DNA of 64,000 bases from positions 481,922 through 545,921 of the forward strand of contig KE159617.1 in assembly GCA_000403335.2 (NCBI GenBank). Direction: 5' to 3'. The notes under the pieces are model-generated. The model searched no databases and was not told the DNA's origin. It worked only from the letters and a program-made list of their open reading frames with translations. Numbering within the stretch: position 1 is the stretch's first letter; every line of letters starts with the position of its first letter. The DNA is from Lachnospiraceae bacterium MD335. GTDB taxonomy: Bacteria; Bacillota; Clostridia; Lachnospirales; Lachnospiraceae. This document shows positions 8,153 through 17,816 of this stretch, in pieces. A program made the translations under genes and the position numbers.

Positions 8153-10420
8153 ATGAGCGTGAAAACAAATTTGGAAGCAATGACACAGAAAATGTACGGA
8201 AAGGCAATCAAGGAGCTAAGCGATAAGGATCTCTATTTTGCCATTCTGAACATGACCAAGGAGATGATGAATGGAAAGGGCGTTATCAAAGGCACAAAAA
8301 AGGTTTATTACATTTCGGCGGAGTTTTTAATCGGAAAGCTTTTGTCAAACAATCTGATTAATCTCGGCATCTATGAGGAACTTGCGGACGCTCTGAAAGA
8401 AGAAGGAAAAGACCTTAGCCTTATTGAGGAGATTGAACCGGAACCTTCTCTTGGGAACGGAGGACTCGGACGTTTGGCGGCATGCTTTTTGGACTCTATT
8501 GCAAGTTTGGGACTTCCGGGGGACGGCATCGGCTTAAACTATCATTTCGGTCTGTTTAAGCAGGTATTTCAGGACAGACAGCAGACCGCTGAAAAGAACG
8601 ACTGGATCGAGAAGCAGTCATGGCTGACAAAGACAGACATTTCGTTCCCTGTTTATTTTGGTGACAAAAAGGTTGTGTCAAGGCTGTATGATATTGATGT
8701 AATCGGATATGAGCAGGGTATGAACAAGCTTCATTTGTTTGATATTGAGACGGTTGACGAGAGCATTGTAAAAGAAGGCATTGACTTTGACAAAGAAGAT
8801 ATTGACAAGAATTTAACACTGTTCCTGTATCCCGATGACTCTGACGAGGCGGGGCAGCAGCTTCGTATTTACCAGCAGTATTTCATGGTATGCAACGGCG
8901 CGCAGCTTATTTTAAAGGAAATGAAAGAGAACGGCTACGACCTTCACAAGTTAAATCAACATGCGGTGATTCAGATTAATGATACGCATCCCACAATGGT
9001 GATTCCGGAGTTAATCCGTATTTTAACGGAGGATGAGGGCTTTAGCATGGACGAGGCGATTGAGGTGGTCAGCAAGACATGTGCATACACCAACCACACA
9101 ATCCTTGCGGAGGCGCTTGAGAAGTGGCCTGTGAAGTATCTTGAAAAGGTGGTTCCGCAGCTGATGCCGATTATCAGAGAGCTTGACAAGCGTGTTGCCG
9201 CGAAGTATACTGAAGAGAACGTGCAGATTATTGACAAGGATGAAAGAGTGCATATGGCGCACATCGACATTCATTACGGCTTCTCGGTAAACGGCGTTGC
9301 GGCAATTCACACGGAGATACTAAAGGATACGGAGCTTAATCATTTTTATAAGATTTATCCGGGGAAGTTTAACAACAAGACAAACGGTATTACGTTCAGA
9401 AGATGGCTGCTTTCATGCAATAAAGAGCTTGCGGCGTGCATTTCAAAGACAATCGGAGATGGCTATAAGAAGGATGCGGCGCAGCTTGAAAAATTGTTGC
9501 AGCACAAGGATGATGAGGCGCTTTTAAGAGAGATAAAATCCATTAAAAAGGCAAAAAAGGCGGAGCTTGCAGCCTATATCAAGGAGCATGAGGGTGTGGA
9601 CATTAACCCGAATTCGATATTTGATATACAGATTAAGCGGCTTCATGAGTATAAGCGCCAGCAGATGAATGCGCTTTACATCATTCATAAATATCTTGAA
9701 ATTAAGGGCGGCAAAAAGCCTTCTGCGCCGATTACGTTTATATTTGGCGCAAAAGCGGCGCCGGCGTATATTATCGCACAGGATATTATTCATCTGCTTT
9801 TGTGCTTACAGGAGCTTGTGAACAACGATTCCGACGTGAAGGACTACATGAAAGTGGTTATGGTGGAGAACTATAATGTAAGCTATGCGGAGCGGCTTAT
9901 TCCGGCATGCGATATTTCGGAGCAGATTTCACTTGCATCAAAGGAGGCAAGCGGTACCGGAAACATGAAGTTTATGTTGAACGGTGCGGTGACGCTTGGC
10001 ACGAGCGACGGTGCGAATGTAGAAATTCATGAACTGGTTGGCGATGAGAATATTTATGTGTTTGGTGAAAAGTCGGAGACGGTGATTGCGCACTATGAGA
10101 AAGCGGATTATGTGGCAAAGGATTTTTATAAGAAGAGCAGCGTAATCAGAGAAGCGGTTGATTTTATCACAAGTAAAGAAATCTTAAAGGTTGGAAGTCA
10201 GAAACGTCTTGTGCGTCTGCAAAAAGAGTTGATTAACAAGGACTGGTTTATGACATTGCTTGACCTTGAAGATTATATTGCCACAAAGGACAGAATGTTT
10301 GCGGATTATAAGGACGAAGAGAAATGGAAGCGCATGATGCTGGTGAATATTGCAAAAGCAGGCTTCTTCTCATCTGACAGAACAATTGCCGAGTACAACC
10401 GCGATATTTGGAAACTGTAA
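8153..10420 (+). CDS. glgP: Glycogen/maltodextrin phosphorylase
   Basis: PLP enzyme (GT35) that cuts terminal alpha-1,4-glucosyl units with phosphate to give glucose 1-phosphate. 755 residues, typical for the short bacterial form. Visible features: substrate/phosphate-site segment [19 protein letters not shown] near residue 100, [12 protein letters not shown] near 493, and the PLP motif [14 protein letters not shown] with the Schiff-base Lys at about 606. Strong AAAAGGAG before ATG 8153. It follows the LacI regulator by 62 bp. With glgX, malQ and the importer it feeds external and stored glucans to glycolysis. Confidence 0.97.
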   Translation: MSVKTNLEAMTQKMYGKAIKELSDKDLYFAILNMTKEMMNGKGVIKGTKKVYYISAEFLIGKLLSNNLINLGIYEELADALKEEGKDLSLIEEIEPEPSLGNGGLGRLAACFLDSIASLGLPGDGIGLNYHFGLFKQVFQDRQQTAEKNDWIEKQSWLTKTDISFPVYFGDKKVVSRLYDIDVIGYEQGMNKLHLFDIETVDESIVKEGIDFDKEDIDKNLTLFLYPDDSDEAGQQLRIYQQYFMVCNGAQLILKEMKENGYDLHKLNQHAVIQINDTHPTMVIPELIRILTEDEGFSMDEAIEVVSKTCAYTNHTILAEALEKWPVKYLEKVVPQLMPIIRELDKRVAAKYTEENVQIIDKDERVHMAHIDIHYGFSVNGVAAIHTEILKDTELNHFYKIYPGKFNNKTNGITFRRWLLSCNKELAACISKTIGDGYKKDAAQLEKLLQHKDDEALLREIKSIKKAKKAELAAYIKEHEGVDINPNSIFDIQIKRLHEYKRQQMNALYIIHKYLEIKGGKKPSAPITFIFGAKAAPAYIIAQDIIHLLLCLQELVNNDSDVKDYMKVVMVENYNVSYAERLIPACDISEQISLASKEASGTGNMKFMLNGAVTLGTSDGANVEIHELVGDENIYVFGEKSETVIAHYEKADYVAKDFYKKSSVIREAVDFITSKEILKVGSQKRLVRLQKELINKDWFMTLLDLEDYIATKDRMFADYKDEEKWKRMMLVNIAKAGFFSSDRTIAEYNRDIWKL

Positions 10421-10433
10421 GAAGAATTTCTCG

Positions 10434-10460
10434 GGCGGCAAAATATGCCGCCTGGCATAT
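10434..10460 (+). promoter_or_regulatory. Two mutually exclusive hairpins between glgP and the UDP-glucose dehydrogenase gene
   Basis: GGCGGCA (10434-10440) pairs with TGCCGCC (10446-10452), while ATATGCC (10443-10449) pairs with GGCATAT (10454-10460). The two stems share TGCC and cannot form together. No T-run follows, and the next start codon is 25 bases downstream. It could be an mRNA processing or translation-control structure; this is only a structural observation. Confidence 0.45.
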
Positions 10461-10484
10461 TTAGCGAAAGGACAATGATTGGAA

Positions 10485-11651
10485 ATGAAAATAGCAGTAG
10501 CAGGAATCGGGTATGTGGGGCTTTCGAATGCGATCCTTCTTGCGCAGCACAATGAGGTGACTGCCGTGGACGTATTTCAGGAAAAGGCGGATATGATTAA
10601 CAACCGGAAATCCCCGATTGTCGATTCGGAAATAGAAGAGTATCTTGCAACAAAGGAATTGCATCTGAGGGCAACAATAAACGGCGAAGAGGCATACAAG
10701 GATGCGGAATATATTATTATTGCGACACCGACCAACTATGATCCGGATAAAAATTTTTTCGATACCAGCTCCATTGAGAACGTCATTGAATTGGTGAAGG
10801 ATGTGAATCCGGGTGCGGTTATGGTTATTAAATCCACGGTTCCTGTAGGCTATACAAAGAGTATTCAAAAAAAATACGGCATGGATAATATTATTTTCTC
10901 TCCGGAGTTTTTGCGTGAGGGCAAAGCGCTTTACGACAATCTGTATCCGTCACGGATTATTGTGGGAGAGCGCTCGCAGCGTGCGGAGGTCTTTGCAAAT
11001 CTGCTCAAAGAGGGGGCGATTAAGAAGGACATACCGACGCTCTTTACGGATGCGACGGAGGCGGAGTCAATAAAACTTTTTTCCAACACATACCTTGCGC
11101 TTCGCGTGGCGTACTTTAACGAGCTTGACACCTATGCGGAGGTAAGAGGACTTGACACAAAGCAGATTATTGAGGGCGTAGGGCTTGACCCGCGAATCGG
11201 TACGCACTACAATAACCCTTCCTTTGGCTACGGCGGCTACTGTCTGCCCAAGGATACAAAACAGCTTCGTGCAAATTTTCAGAATGTGCCGAACAATATT
11301 ATTTCTGCCATTGTCGATGCAAACAGAACGAGAAAAGACCACGTTGCCGACATGATTTTAGCAAAACATCCACAGATAGTCGGCGTGTACAGACTGACGA
11401 TGAAGACAAACTCCGATAATTTCAGGCAGTCGTCCATTCAGGGCATTATGAAGCGCATCAAGGCAAAGGGGATTGAGGTTGTCGTTTACGAACCGTCCCT
11501 AAAGGAGGAGCACTTTTTCCGTTCTAAGGTGATACATGATTTGGATGCGTTTAAGAAAATGTCGGATGTTATCATTGCAAACCGCATGACTGATGAGCTT
11601 GCGGACGTGGAAGAGAAAATTTATACAAGAGATATTTATGGAAGAGACTGA
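10485..11651 (+). CDS. UDP-glucose 6-dehydrogenase
   Basis: Oxidises UDP-glucose to UDP-glucuronate with two NAD+, for cell-surface polysaccharide. 388 residues. N-terminal Rossmann motif [13 protein letters not shown] (residues 4-16), central KSTVPVGYT, and the catalytic-Cys motif [14 protein letters not shown] (about 245-258) followed by a UDP-binding C-terminal domain. ATG 10485 is preferred; an in-frame TTG at 10479 is possible since AAAGGA lies at 10467. It follows glgP by 64 bp, an unusual partner. Short relative to some homologues but within range of the compact forms (about 388-390). Confidence 0.93.
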   Translation: MKIAVAGIGYVGLSNAILLAQHNEVTAVDVFQEKADMINNRKSPIVDSEIEEYLATKELHLRATINGEEAYKDAEYIIIATPTNYDPDKNFFDTSSIENVIELVKDVNPGAVMVIKSTVPVGYTKSIQKKYGMDNIIFSPEFLREGKALYDNLYPSRIIVGERSQRAEVFANLLKEGAIKKDIPTLFTDATEAESIKLFSNTYLALRVAYFNELDTYAEVRGLDTKQIIEGVGLDPRIGTHYNNPSFGYGGYCLPKDTKQLRANFQNVPNNIISAIVDANRTRKDHVADMILAKHPQIVGVYRLTMKTNSDNFRQSSIQGIMKRIKAKGIEVVVYEPSLKEEHFFRSKVIHDLDAFKKMSDVIIANRMTDELADVEEKIYTRDIYGRD

Positions 11652-11708
11652 TTTGACAATTTGTGCAGTGCCTTATTGTAATTGACGAATAAGGTACTGC
11701 ATGTCAAA
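11652..11708 (+). terminator. Long inverted repeat after UDP-glucose dehydrogenase, probable terminator
   Basis: TTTGACA (11652-11658) and GCAGTGCCTTATT (11665-11677) pair with AATAAGGTACTGC (11688-11700) and TGTCAAA (11702-11708). This is a long bulged stem, followed by a T-rich stretch. Confidence 0.65.
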
Positions 11709-11788
11709 TTCGTCTCGTTTATTTTGTACAAAAAGTAATGGAAATATTTGCCAATTATTACAAAAAATATCTTGTTACGTTTTTTCTA

Positions 11789-11817
11789 TTGCATTTTTTT
11801 CGTTAAAATGCTATTAT
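11789..11817 (+). promoter_or_regulatory. Promoter of the maltodextrin importer operon
   Basis: TTGCAT (11789-11794), 17-bp spacer, TATTAT (11812-11817). It lies directly upstream of a run of LacI-type operators, the arrangement expected for repression by a roadblock or promoter overlap. Confidence 0.7.
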
Positions 11818-11830
11818 ACAGTTGTCACTT

Positions 11831-11879
11831 GGAAACGTTACCGATAACGTTACTGGAAACGATGCCGAAAACGTTTCGG
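11831..11879. promoter_or_regulatory. Cluster of LacI-family operator half sites
   Basis: Four ACG-centred half sites follow the promoter: GGAAACGTTACC, GATAACGTTAC, GGAAACGATGCC and the perfect palindrome CCGAAAACGTTTCGG (11865-11879). The core GAAAACGTTT equals that in the double operator at 7003. Binding by the regulator at 7089 or the one at 16779 is likely; both fit. Confidence 0.65.
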
Positions 11880-11939
11880 AATAATATTTCCGCAAAAAGC
11901 AATAATAAGAAGAATAGTAAAGGAAAGAGGTATTGGATT

Positions 11940-13373
11940 ATGAAAAAGAAATTATTATGTACCGTTTTAAGTGCGACAATGGTAGCAGCCATGCTTGCAG
12001 GCTGCGGCAGCAGCGATAGCGGAAACAATACGGATACACAGCAGCCTGCCCAGTCACAGGAACAGCAGCCTGCCCAGTCACAGGAACAGCAGCCTGCGGC
12101 AGATGATACACAGCAGTCTGCGGCAGACACACAGACACCTGCGTCCGGCGAGGGAAAGGTTTATTATCTGAACTTCAAGCCTGAGCAGGGAGCGGCTTGG
12201 GAAGCGCTTGCAGCAAAATATACAGAAGAAACCGGCGTTCCTGTTTCTGTACAGACAGCGACTTCAGGAACATATGAGTCAACCTTGAAATCCGAGATTG
12301 CAAAGACAGAGGCTCCTACACTGTTTCAGGTAAACGGACCGGTTGGACTTGCAACATGGAAGGATTACTGTTATGACCTTTCCGGTTCTGATGTTTACGG
12401 ACAGTTAAAGAGCGACGACTTTGCATTAAAAGAGGGCGATGAGGTTAAGGGTATCGCGTATGTTGTAGAGACATACGGACTGATTTACAATGCGGACATT
12501 TTAAATGATTATTTCACAAAGGATTATGCGGTTGTGACAAGCGTTGAGGAAATCAATTCGTTCGACCAGTTAAAGGCTGTTGCGGACAGCATTCAGGCAA
12601 ACGCTGACGACCTTGGCGTAAAGGGTGCGTTCACGTCGGCAGGTATGGACTCAAGCTCTGACTGGAGATTTAAGACACACCTTGCAAACCTTCCGATTTA
12701 CTATGAGTATGAAGCGGATGGCATCGGCTCAACGGATGCAATCAAAGGAACTTACTTAGATAATTACAAGAACATTTGGGATTTATATATCACAGACTCT
12801 GTCTGTGCACCGACACTGCTTTCAAGCAAGACCGGTGAGGATGCGACGGCAGACTTCGCACTCGGTGATGCGGTATTTTATCAGAACGGTACATGGGCTT
12901 ACAATGATTTGGTAGACGCAGGCATGGACGGTGACTCACTTGGAATGCTTCCGATTTATATCGGCGCTCCCGGCGAGGAAAATCAGGGACTCTGCACAGG
13001 CAGCGAGAATTACTGGTGTGTAAACAAGAATGCTTCTCCGGAGGATATTCAGGCAACGCTTGACTTTATGAACTGGGTTGTAACATCAGAGACAGGCTGC
13101 AAGGCACTGACAGAGGAAATGGGATTTGTATGTCCGTTTACGGCATTTGACAGCTATCCGGCGAGCAATCCGCTTGTAAATATTGCGAATGACTATGTTT
13201 CAAACGGAAAGACTTCCGTAGCATGGACTTTCACGACAATGCCTTCTGAGAACTGGAAGAACAATGTCGGCAGCGCACTCTTAGAGTATGCGCAGGGCAC
13301 AGGTCAGTGGGATGCAGTTGTAACGGCATTCGTTGACGGATGGGCCGAGGAGTATGCGGCAGTAAACAACTAA
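11940..13373 (+). CDS. Maltodextrin-type ABC transporter substrate-binding lipoprotein
   Basis: 477 residues. Lipoprotein signal peptide with lipobox LAGC (Cys at about residue 22), then a Gln/Pro/Ala-rich linker with near-identical repeats of QQPAQSQE, then a family-1 extracellular solute-binding domain (EALAAKYTEETGVPVSV and onward). ATG 11940 has AGGAAAGAGG upstream; the frame extends upstream to 11748 through the promoter/operator region and that part is rejected. It is the first gene of the importer; a strong terminator behind it should raise its level over the permeases. The substrate, alpha-glucan oligosaccharides, is inferred from malQ and the glycogen genes. Confidence 0.9.
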   Translation: MKKKLLCTVLSATMVAAMLAGCGSSDSGNNTDTQQPAQSQEQQPAQSQEQQPAADDTQQSAADTQTPASGEGKVYYLNFKPEQGAAWEALAAKYTEETGVPVSVQTATSGTYESTLKSEIAKTEAPTLFQVNGPVGLATWKDYCYDLSGSDVYGQLKSDDFALKEGDEVKGIAYVVETYGLIYNADILNDYFTKDYAVVTSVEEINSFDQLKAVADSIQANADDLGVKGAFTSAGMDSSSDWRFKTHLANLPIYYEYEADGIGSTDAIKGTYLDNYKNIWDLYITDSVCAPTLLSSKTGEDATADFALGDAVFYQNGTWAYNDLVDAGMDGDSLGMLPIYIGAPGEENQGLCTGSENYWCVNKNASPEDIQATLDFMNWVVTSETGCKALTEEMGFVCPFTAFDSYPASNPLVNIANDYVSNGKTSVAWTFTTMPSENWKNNVGSALLEYAQGTGQWDAVVTAFVDGWAEEYAAVNN

Positions 13374-13394
13374 ATAATTAACAGAATGGCAAAG

Positions 13395-13432
13395 ACAGGT
13401 GCATCGTGCAGTAACGACTGCACCTGTTTTTT
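13395..13432 (+). terminator. Terminator between binding protein and permease genes
   Basis: ACAGGTGCA (13395-13403) pairs with TGCACCTGT (13419-13427), then six T. As an intra-operon terminator it probably works partially, giving excess binding protein over membrane subunits. Confidence 0.85.
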
Positions 13433-13524
13433 ACAAAAACCATAGTTGCGGACAAAAGATATTGGTAGCTATGAAGGTACTGAATAGTTACAGAATTAGA
13501 AAATGGAAAGAAAGGTGAACGATT

Positions 13525-14367
13525 ATGGAAAAAGCAATTAAACGATATTTCCCAATATTCGCACTGCCTACCCTTGCGGCATTTACAATTGGATTTATCC
13601 TTCCGTTTTTATTAGGCGTGTATTTATCCTTCTGTGAATTTACCACAGTAACTGATTCCAAATTTGTCGGATTCAAAAATTATATCAGAATTTGGGGCGA
13701 TTCCACCTTTACGCACTCTCTTTGGTATACGGCGCTGTTTACGATTGTGTCGGTGCTGTTCATTAATATTATTGCCTTTGCAGTGGCAATGCTTCTGACA
13801 AAAGGAATTAAGGGAACGAATGTTTTTAGAACGGTATTTTTTATGCCGAACTTAATCGGCGGTATTATTTTAGGTTACATTTGGCAGCTTATCCTGAACG
13901 GTCTTTTGGCAAATCTTGAGCGTACATTGACCTACAATTCCGCTTACGGCTTTTGGGGACTGGTAATCCTGATGTGCTGGCAGCAGGTCGGATACATGAT
14001 GATTATTTATATTGCGGGTATTCAGAACATTCCCGGCGATTTGATTGAAGCGGCAAAGATTGACGGTGCAAACAACAGGCAGCTGTTAAGACACGTAACG
14101 CTTCCGATGGTAATGCCGTCCATCACAATCTGCTCGTTCTTAACCTTAACCAATTCCTTCAAGCTCTTTGACCAAAACCTTGCACTGACTGCAGGTGAGC
14201 CGTCGAACAAGTCGGAGATGCTCGCCCTCAACATTTTCAACACGTTCTATGGCAGAAACGGCTGGGAGGGCGTTGGTCAGGCGAAGGCGGTCATATTCTT
14301 TATTCTTGTGGCAGTTATCGCGATTGTTCAGCTTCGCGCAACGAGAGATAAGGAGGTGCAGGCATAA
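13525..14367 (+). CDS. ABC sugar transporter permease, MalF type
   Basis: 280 residues, six predicted membrane helices starting with FALPTLAAFTIGFILPFLLGV-like hydrophobic stretch near residues 12-32. The ATPase-docking EAA loop is visible as EAAKIDGANNRQLLRHVTLP (about 173-192). It forms a membrane heterodimer with the next gene. AGAAAGGTGAA upstream of ATG 13525. The stop codon overlaps the next start by one base (TAATG), so translation is coupled. No ATPase subunit is encoded nearby; an MsmK-like shared ATPase elsewhere is assumed. Confidence 0.92.
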   Translation: MEKAIKRYFPIFALPTLAAFTIGFILPFLLGVYLSFCEFTTVTDSKFVGFKNYIRIWGDSTFTHSLWYTALFTIVSVLFINIIAFAVAMLLTKGIKGTNVFRTVFFMPNLIGGIILGYIWQLILNGLLANLERTLTYNSAYGFWGLVILMCWQQVGYMMIIYIAGIQNIPGDLIEAAKIDGANNRQLLRHVTLPMVMPSITICSFLTLTNSFKLFDQNLALTAGEPSNKSEMLALNIFNTFYGRNGWEGVGQAKAVIFFILVAVIAIVQLRATRDKEVQA

Positions 14368-15209
14368 TGTCAGACGTAAGAAAAGCAAAACACGGCGGAC
14401 TTTTAACGGCGATTTTTTCTGTGGTATCGTTCATTTATATCATGCCGATTATCATTGTGCTGTATAATTCATTTAAAAAGAAAATTTTTATCAGCAACCG
14501 TCCGTTCTCACTGCCTGACGCAAAATCGTTTGTCGGACTGGAGAATTATATCAGCGGTATTGAGAAAATCGAGCTTCCCAAGGCGTTTGGTTATTCACTC
14601 TTTATCACGGTCTGCTCCGTGTTTGTGATTATCCTCTGCACTTCCATGTGCGCATGGTACATCACAAGAGTAAAAAATAAATTTACGTCAGGAATGTATA
14701 TGCTCTTTGCATTTTCCATGATTGTACCGTTCCAAATGGTGATGTTTACGTTGTCGAAAATTGCAGATATGTTGCATTTGGGCAATCCGGTTGGTATAAT
14801 TATTGTATACCTCGGCTTTGGTGCAGGACTTGCGGTGTTCATGTTCTGCGGCTTTGTAAAGTCGATACCGCTCGAAATCGAGGAGGCGGCGATGATTGAC
14901 GGCTGTACGCCCATTCAGACGTACTTTAAGATTGTATTTCCCGTAATGAAACCGACGGCAATTTCGGTTGCGATTTTGGAGGCAATGTGGGTTTGGAACG
15001 ACTATCTTCTGCCGTATCTTGTACTTGATATTAAGAAATATAAGACAATTCCAATTGCGATACAGTATTTGAAAGGCGGATACGGCGCAATTGATATGGG
15101 CGCCATGATGGCGATGATTGTGATTGCGATTATTCCGATTATTATTTTCTATATTTCATGCCAAAAATACATTATTGAGGGTGTTGTCGCAGGAGCGGTA
15201 AAAGGCTAA
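14367..15209 (+). CDS. ABC sugar transporter permease, MalG type
   Basis: 280 residues with six predicted membrane helices. The EAA loop EEAAMIDGCTPIQTYFKIVF (about residues 171-190) is well conserved. The ATG overlaps the preceding stop by one base, and AAGGAGG lies within the end of the preceding gene. It pairs with the MalF-type subunit. malQ follows after 25 bp, completing a transport and processing operon for maltodextrins. Confidence 0.92.
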   Translation: MSDVRKAKHGGLLTAIFSVVSFIYIMPIIIVLYNSFKKKIFISNRPFSLPDAKSFVGLENYISGIEKIELPKAFGYSLFITVCSVFVIILCTSMCAWYITRVKNKFTSGMYMLFAFSMIVPFQMVMFTLSKIADMLHLGNPVGIIIVYLGFGAGLAVFMFCGFVKSIPLEIEEAAMIDGCTPIQTYFKIVFPVMKPTAISVAILEAMWVWNDYLLPYLVLDIKKYKTIPIAIQYLKGGYGAIDMGAMMAMIVIAIIPIIIFYISCQKYIIEGVVAGAVKG

Positions 15210-15234
15210 AAACGAAGAGAAGGGAACATGCAAA

Positions 15235-16719
15235 ATGAGAAGATGTGGCGTATTGATGCCGATATCGAGTATTCCGACCCGGTTTGGCATAGGAGGCTTT
15301 TCAAAGGAAGCATATGATTTTGTGGACTTTTTGGCAGCGTCCGGACAGTCGCTTTGGCAAATTCTTCCCCTTGGTCCTACGGGATACGGGGATTCTCCTT
15401 ATCAATCCTTTTCGACCTTTGCGGGCAATCCGTACTATATTTGTCTTGACAGGCTGATTGATGACGGACTGCTCACCGAAAAGGAGTGCTTGGAGGCGGA
15501 TTTCGGTGACGATGCGGGAAAAGTCGATTACGAAAAGATTTACAATACAAGATTTGCATTACTGCGAAAAGCGTTTGACCGGTCAAATATTGGTGATAGC
15601 GGGGACTATCGCAGGTTTGTTGAGGAAAACAGCCAGTGGCTGAAGGATTATGCGATGTATATGGCAGTTAAGGACTCGCTTGACGGTATTTCGTGGATTG
15701 AATGGGACGAGGGACTTCGCCTGAGAAAGCCTGAGGTTATGGCGGAATATGAGGAGAAGCTTGCCGATGAAATCGCGTTTTACTGCTATCAGCAGTTTCT
15801 GTTTTCCGCACAGTGGCTTGCACTGAAAACATACGCGAACAAAAAAGGAATTGAAATTATCGGTGACATTCCGATTTACGTGGCATTTGACAGTGCCGAT
15901 ACGTGGGCAAATCCGGAGCTTTTCCAGCTTGATGAAGAAAATTATCCGGTGGCGGTGGCAGGCTGCCCGCCGGATGCGTTTTCGGCGACAGGACAGCTTT
16001 GGGGTAATCCGCTTTATCGTTGGGAATACCATGAGGAGACGGGCTTTGCGTGGTGGATACGCAGGCTGGCACATTGCTTCAAATTGTATGATGTGGTGCG
16101 TATCGACCATTTCCGCGGGTTTGACGAATACTGGTCCATTCCGTACGGCGACGCTACCGCACAGAATGGCGTGTGGAAAAAAGGTCCTGGATACAAACTG
16201 TTTGAGACGGTGAAAAAAGCGCTTGGTAACCGTGCGGTTATTGCGGAGGATTTGGGATTTTTGACGCCGGGTGTGTTAAAGCTTGTGAAAAAGACGGGAT
16301 ATCCGGGTATGAAGGTTTTGCAGTTTGCATTTGATTCGCGGGAGGAGAGCGACTATCTTCCTTATAATTATCCGAAAAACTGTGTGGTCTATACGGGAAC
16401 GCACGACAATGACACCGTAAACGGCTGGATTACTGCGATGAGCAGAAAAGACCTGGCGTTTGCGAAGAAGTATTTGGGCGTGAAACGAAACGCTGGGGTC
16501 TGTGACAGCCTAATCCGTGCAGCGCTTGGATGCGTTGCCGATACAGCGGTTATTCCCATACAGGACTATTTGGAGCTTGGCGGTGAGGCGCGGATTAATA
16601 CACCGTCCACACTTGGCGGAAACTGGGAGTGGAGAATGGAGAGCGGCGCGTGCACACAGGAGCTTTCAAAGCATATGCTTGAGCTTGCACGGCTTTACGG
16701 AAGGGCGAAAAGGTACTAG
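15235..16719 (+). CDS. malQ: 4-alpha-glucanotransferase (amylomaltase)
   Basis: GH77 enzyme that transfers glucanyl chains between maltodextrins, releasing glucose and making longer chains for phosphorylase. 494 residues, the usual bacterial length. Start RRCGVLMPISSIPT; nucleophile Asp in VVRIDHFRGFDEYW (about 289), acid/base Glu in VIAEDLGFLTPGV (about 337), and TGTHDNDTVNGW (about 387). It is 25 bp behind the permease gene, in the same operon. A 20-bp tandem duplication covers its stop codon and the following bases. Confidence 0.97.
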   Translation: MRRCGVLMPISSIPTRFGIGGFSKEAYDFVDFLAASGQSLWQILPLGPTGYGDSPYQSFSTFAGNPYYICLDRLIDDGLLTEKECLEADFGDDAGKVDYEKIYNTRFALLRKAFDRSNIGDSGDYRRFVEENSQWLKDYAMYMAVKDSLDGISWIEWDEGLRLRKPEVMAEYEEKLADEIAFYCYQQFLFSAQWLALKTYANKKGIEIIGDIPIYVAFDSADTWANPELFQLDEENYPVAVAGCPPDAFSATGQLWGNPLYRWEYHEETGFAWWIRRLAHCFKLYDVVRIDHFRGFDEYWSIPYGDATAQNGVWKKGPGYKLFETVKKALGNRAVIAEDLGFLTPGVLKLVKKTGYPGMKVLQFAFDSREESDYLPYNYPKNCVVYTGTHDNDTVNGWITAMSRKDLAFAKKYLGVKRNAGVCDSLIRAALGCVADTAVIPIQDYLELGGEARINTPSTLGGNWEWRMESGACTQELSKHMLELARLYGRAKRY

Positions 16720-16742
16720 CCCGGGCAAAAAGGTATTAGCCC
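16703..16742. repeat. 20-bp tandem duplication at the malQ stop codon
   Basis: GGGCGAAAAGGTACTAGCCC (16703-16722) is followed directly by a second 20-bp unit (16723-16742) with only two differences. The first unit contains the malQ stop TAG. It extends the intergenic space ahead of the LacI gene. Confidence 0.85.
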
Positions 16743-16778
16743 TCGGACGAAAAGACATTATAGGAATGGAGTGGTAAA

Positions 16779-17816
16779 GTGTTTGAGCCAACAATTAAGG
16801 ATATCGCCAAAATATGCGGAGTAGGTGTCAGTACGGTATCGAGGGCGATTAACAATCACCCTGATATTAATCCGGACACCAAAGCAAAAATACTGGATGC
16901 CATCAAGGAGTATGGTTATGTTCCAAACGACAGTGCGAGAAACCTGAAGCGTTCGGATGCAAGGGCGATTGCAGTGCTGGTTAAAGGTATTGCAAACCCG
17001 TTCTTTACCAATATGATTGCCATTATTGAGCAGGAATGCAAGAAAAAAGGTTATGCGATGGAGCTCTCACACATTGAATTTGATGAAGATGAGGTTGATG
17101 TCGCACAAAAAGTAGTGAAAGAAAAGCGGCTTCGTGGTATAATATTTCTCGGAGGATATTTTTCGCGCTCCGAGGAGAAGCTGAAAAAGCTGAACGTTCC
17201 GTTTGTATTCAGTACGGCGGGCGGAATTCCGGAGAATATATCGAAGGACTCGTACTCCAACATCGGAGTCGATGACCGTATGGAAAGCGAACGGATGGTA
17301 GATTATCTGATTGATCTCGGGCACAAGAGGATTGCAATTATTGCGGCGGAGACGTATGAGGAATGTATCGGCAGGCTGCGTCTTGAGGGGTATTATGACG
17401 CACTGAAAAAGCACGGCATTGCGTCTGACGCGAAGCTGATTTTTGAAACGGACGAGGAAATCAACCACTTTTCAATGGAGAACGGTTATATCACGACAAG
17501 GCGTCTGATTGAGAGCGGCGAAAAATTCAGTGCGGTTTATGCGGTGTCGGACACACTTGCAATCGGCGCATGCAGGGCGCTTCAGGAGGCGGGCTTTCGC
17601 ATTCCCGAAGATGTCTCGGTAGCAGGCTATGACGGCATCGACATCGGAAGCTACATAACTCCCCGTCTTACCACAATGCGTCAGCCAGTGGAGGAGATGG
17701 CTAAGGCGACAGTCAAACTGCTGTTTGCCATTATATCAGGAAAGAAAGGGCATCAGCATATGGTGTACGAGGCAAAGCTGATGGAGAGGGAATCGACTGG
17801 GGGGATTGCAAATTGA
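16779..17816 (+). CDS. LacI family transcriptional regulator, probable maltodextrin regulator
   Basis: 345 residues with LacI helix-turn-helix (IKDIAKICGVGVSTVSRAIN, residues 5-24) and a ligand domain. GTG start at 16779 with AGGAATGGAG upstream. It is 59 bp behind malQ and overlaps the following TPR gene by one base. Likely controls the importer/malQ operon, whose promoter carries several LacI-type half sites. Orthology to MalR is plausible from context but not provable here. Confidence 0.9.
   Translation: MFEPTIKDIAKICGVGVSTVSRAINNHPDINPDTKAKILDAIKEYGYVPNDSARNLKRSDARAIAVLVKGIANPFFTNMIAIIEQECKKKGYAMELSHIEFDEDEVDVAQKVVKEKRLRGIIFLGGYFSRSEEKLKKLNVPFVFSTAGGIPENISKDSYSNIGVDDRMESERMVDYLIDLGHKRIAIIAAETYEECIGRLRLEGYYDALKKHGIASDAKLIFETDEEINHFSMENGYITTRRLIESGEKFSAVYAVSDTLAIGACRALQEAGFRIPEDVSVAGYDGIDIGSYITPRLTTMRQPVEEMAKATVKLLFAIISGKKGHQHMVYEAKLMERESTGGIAN

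Noticed and set aside
11748..11939. N-terminal extension of the binding lipoprotein
   Set aside because: It translates the promoter and operator region; the lipoprotein signal peptide begins at ATG 11940.
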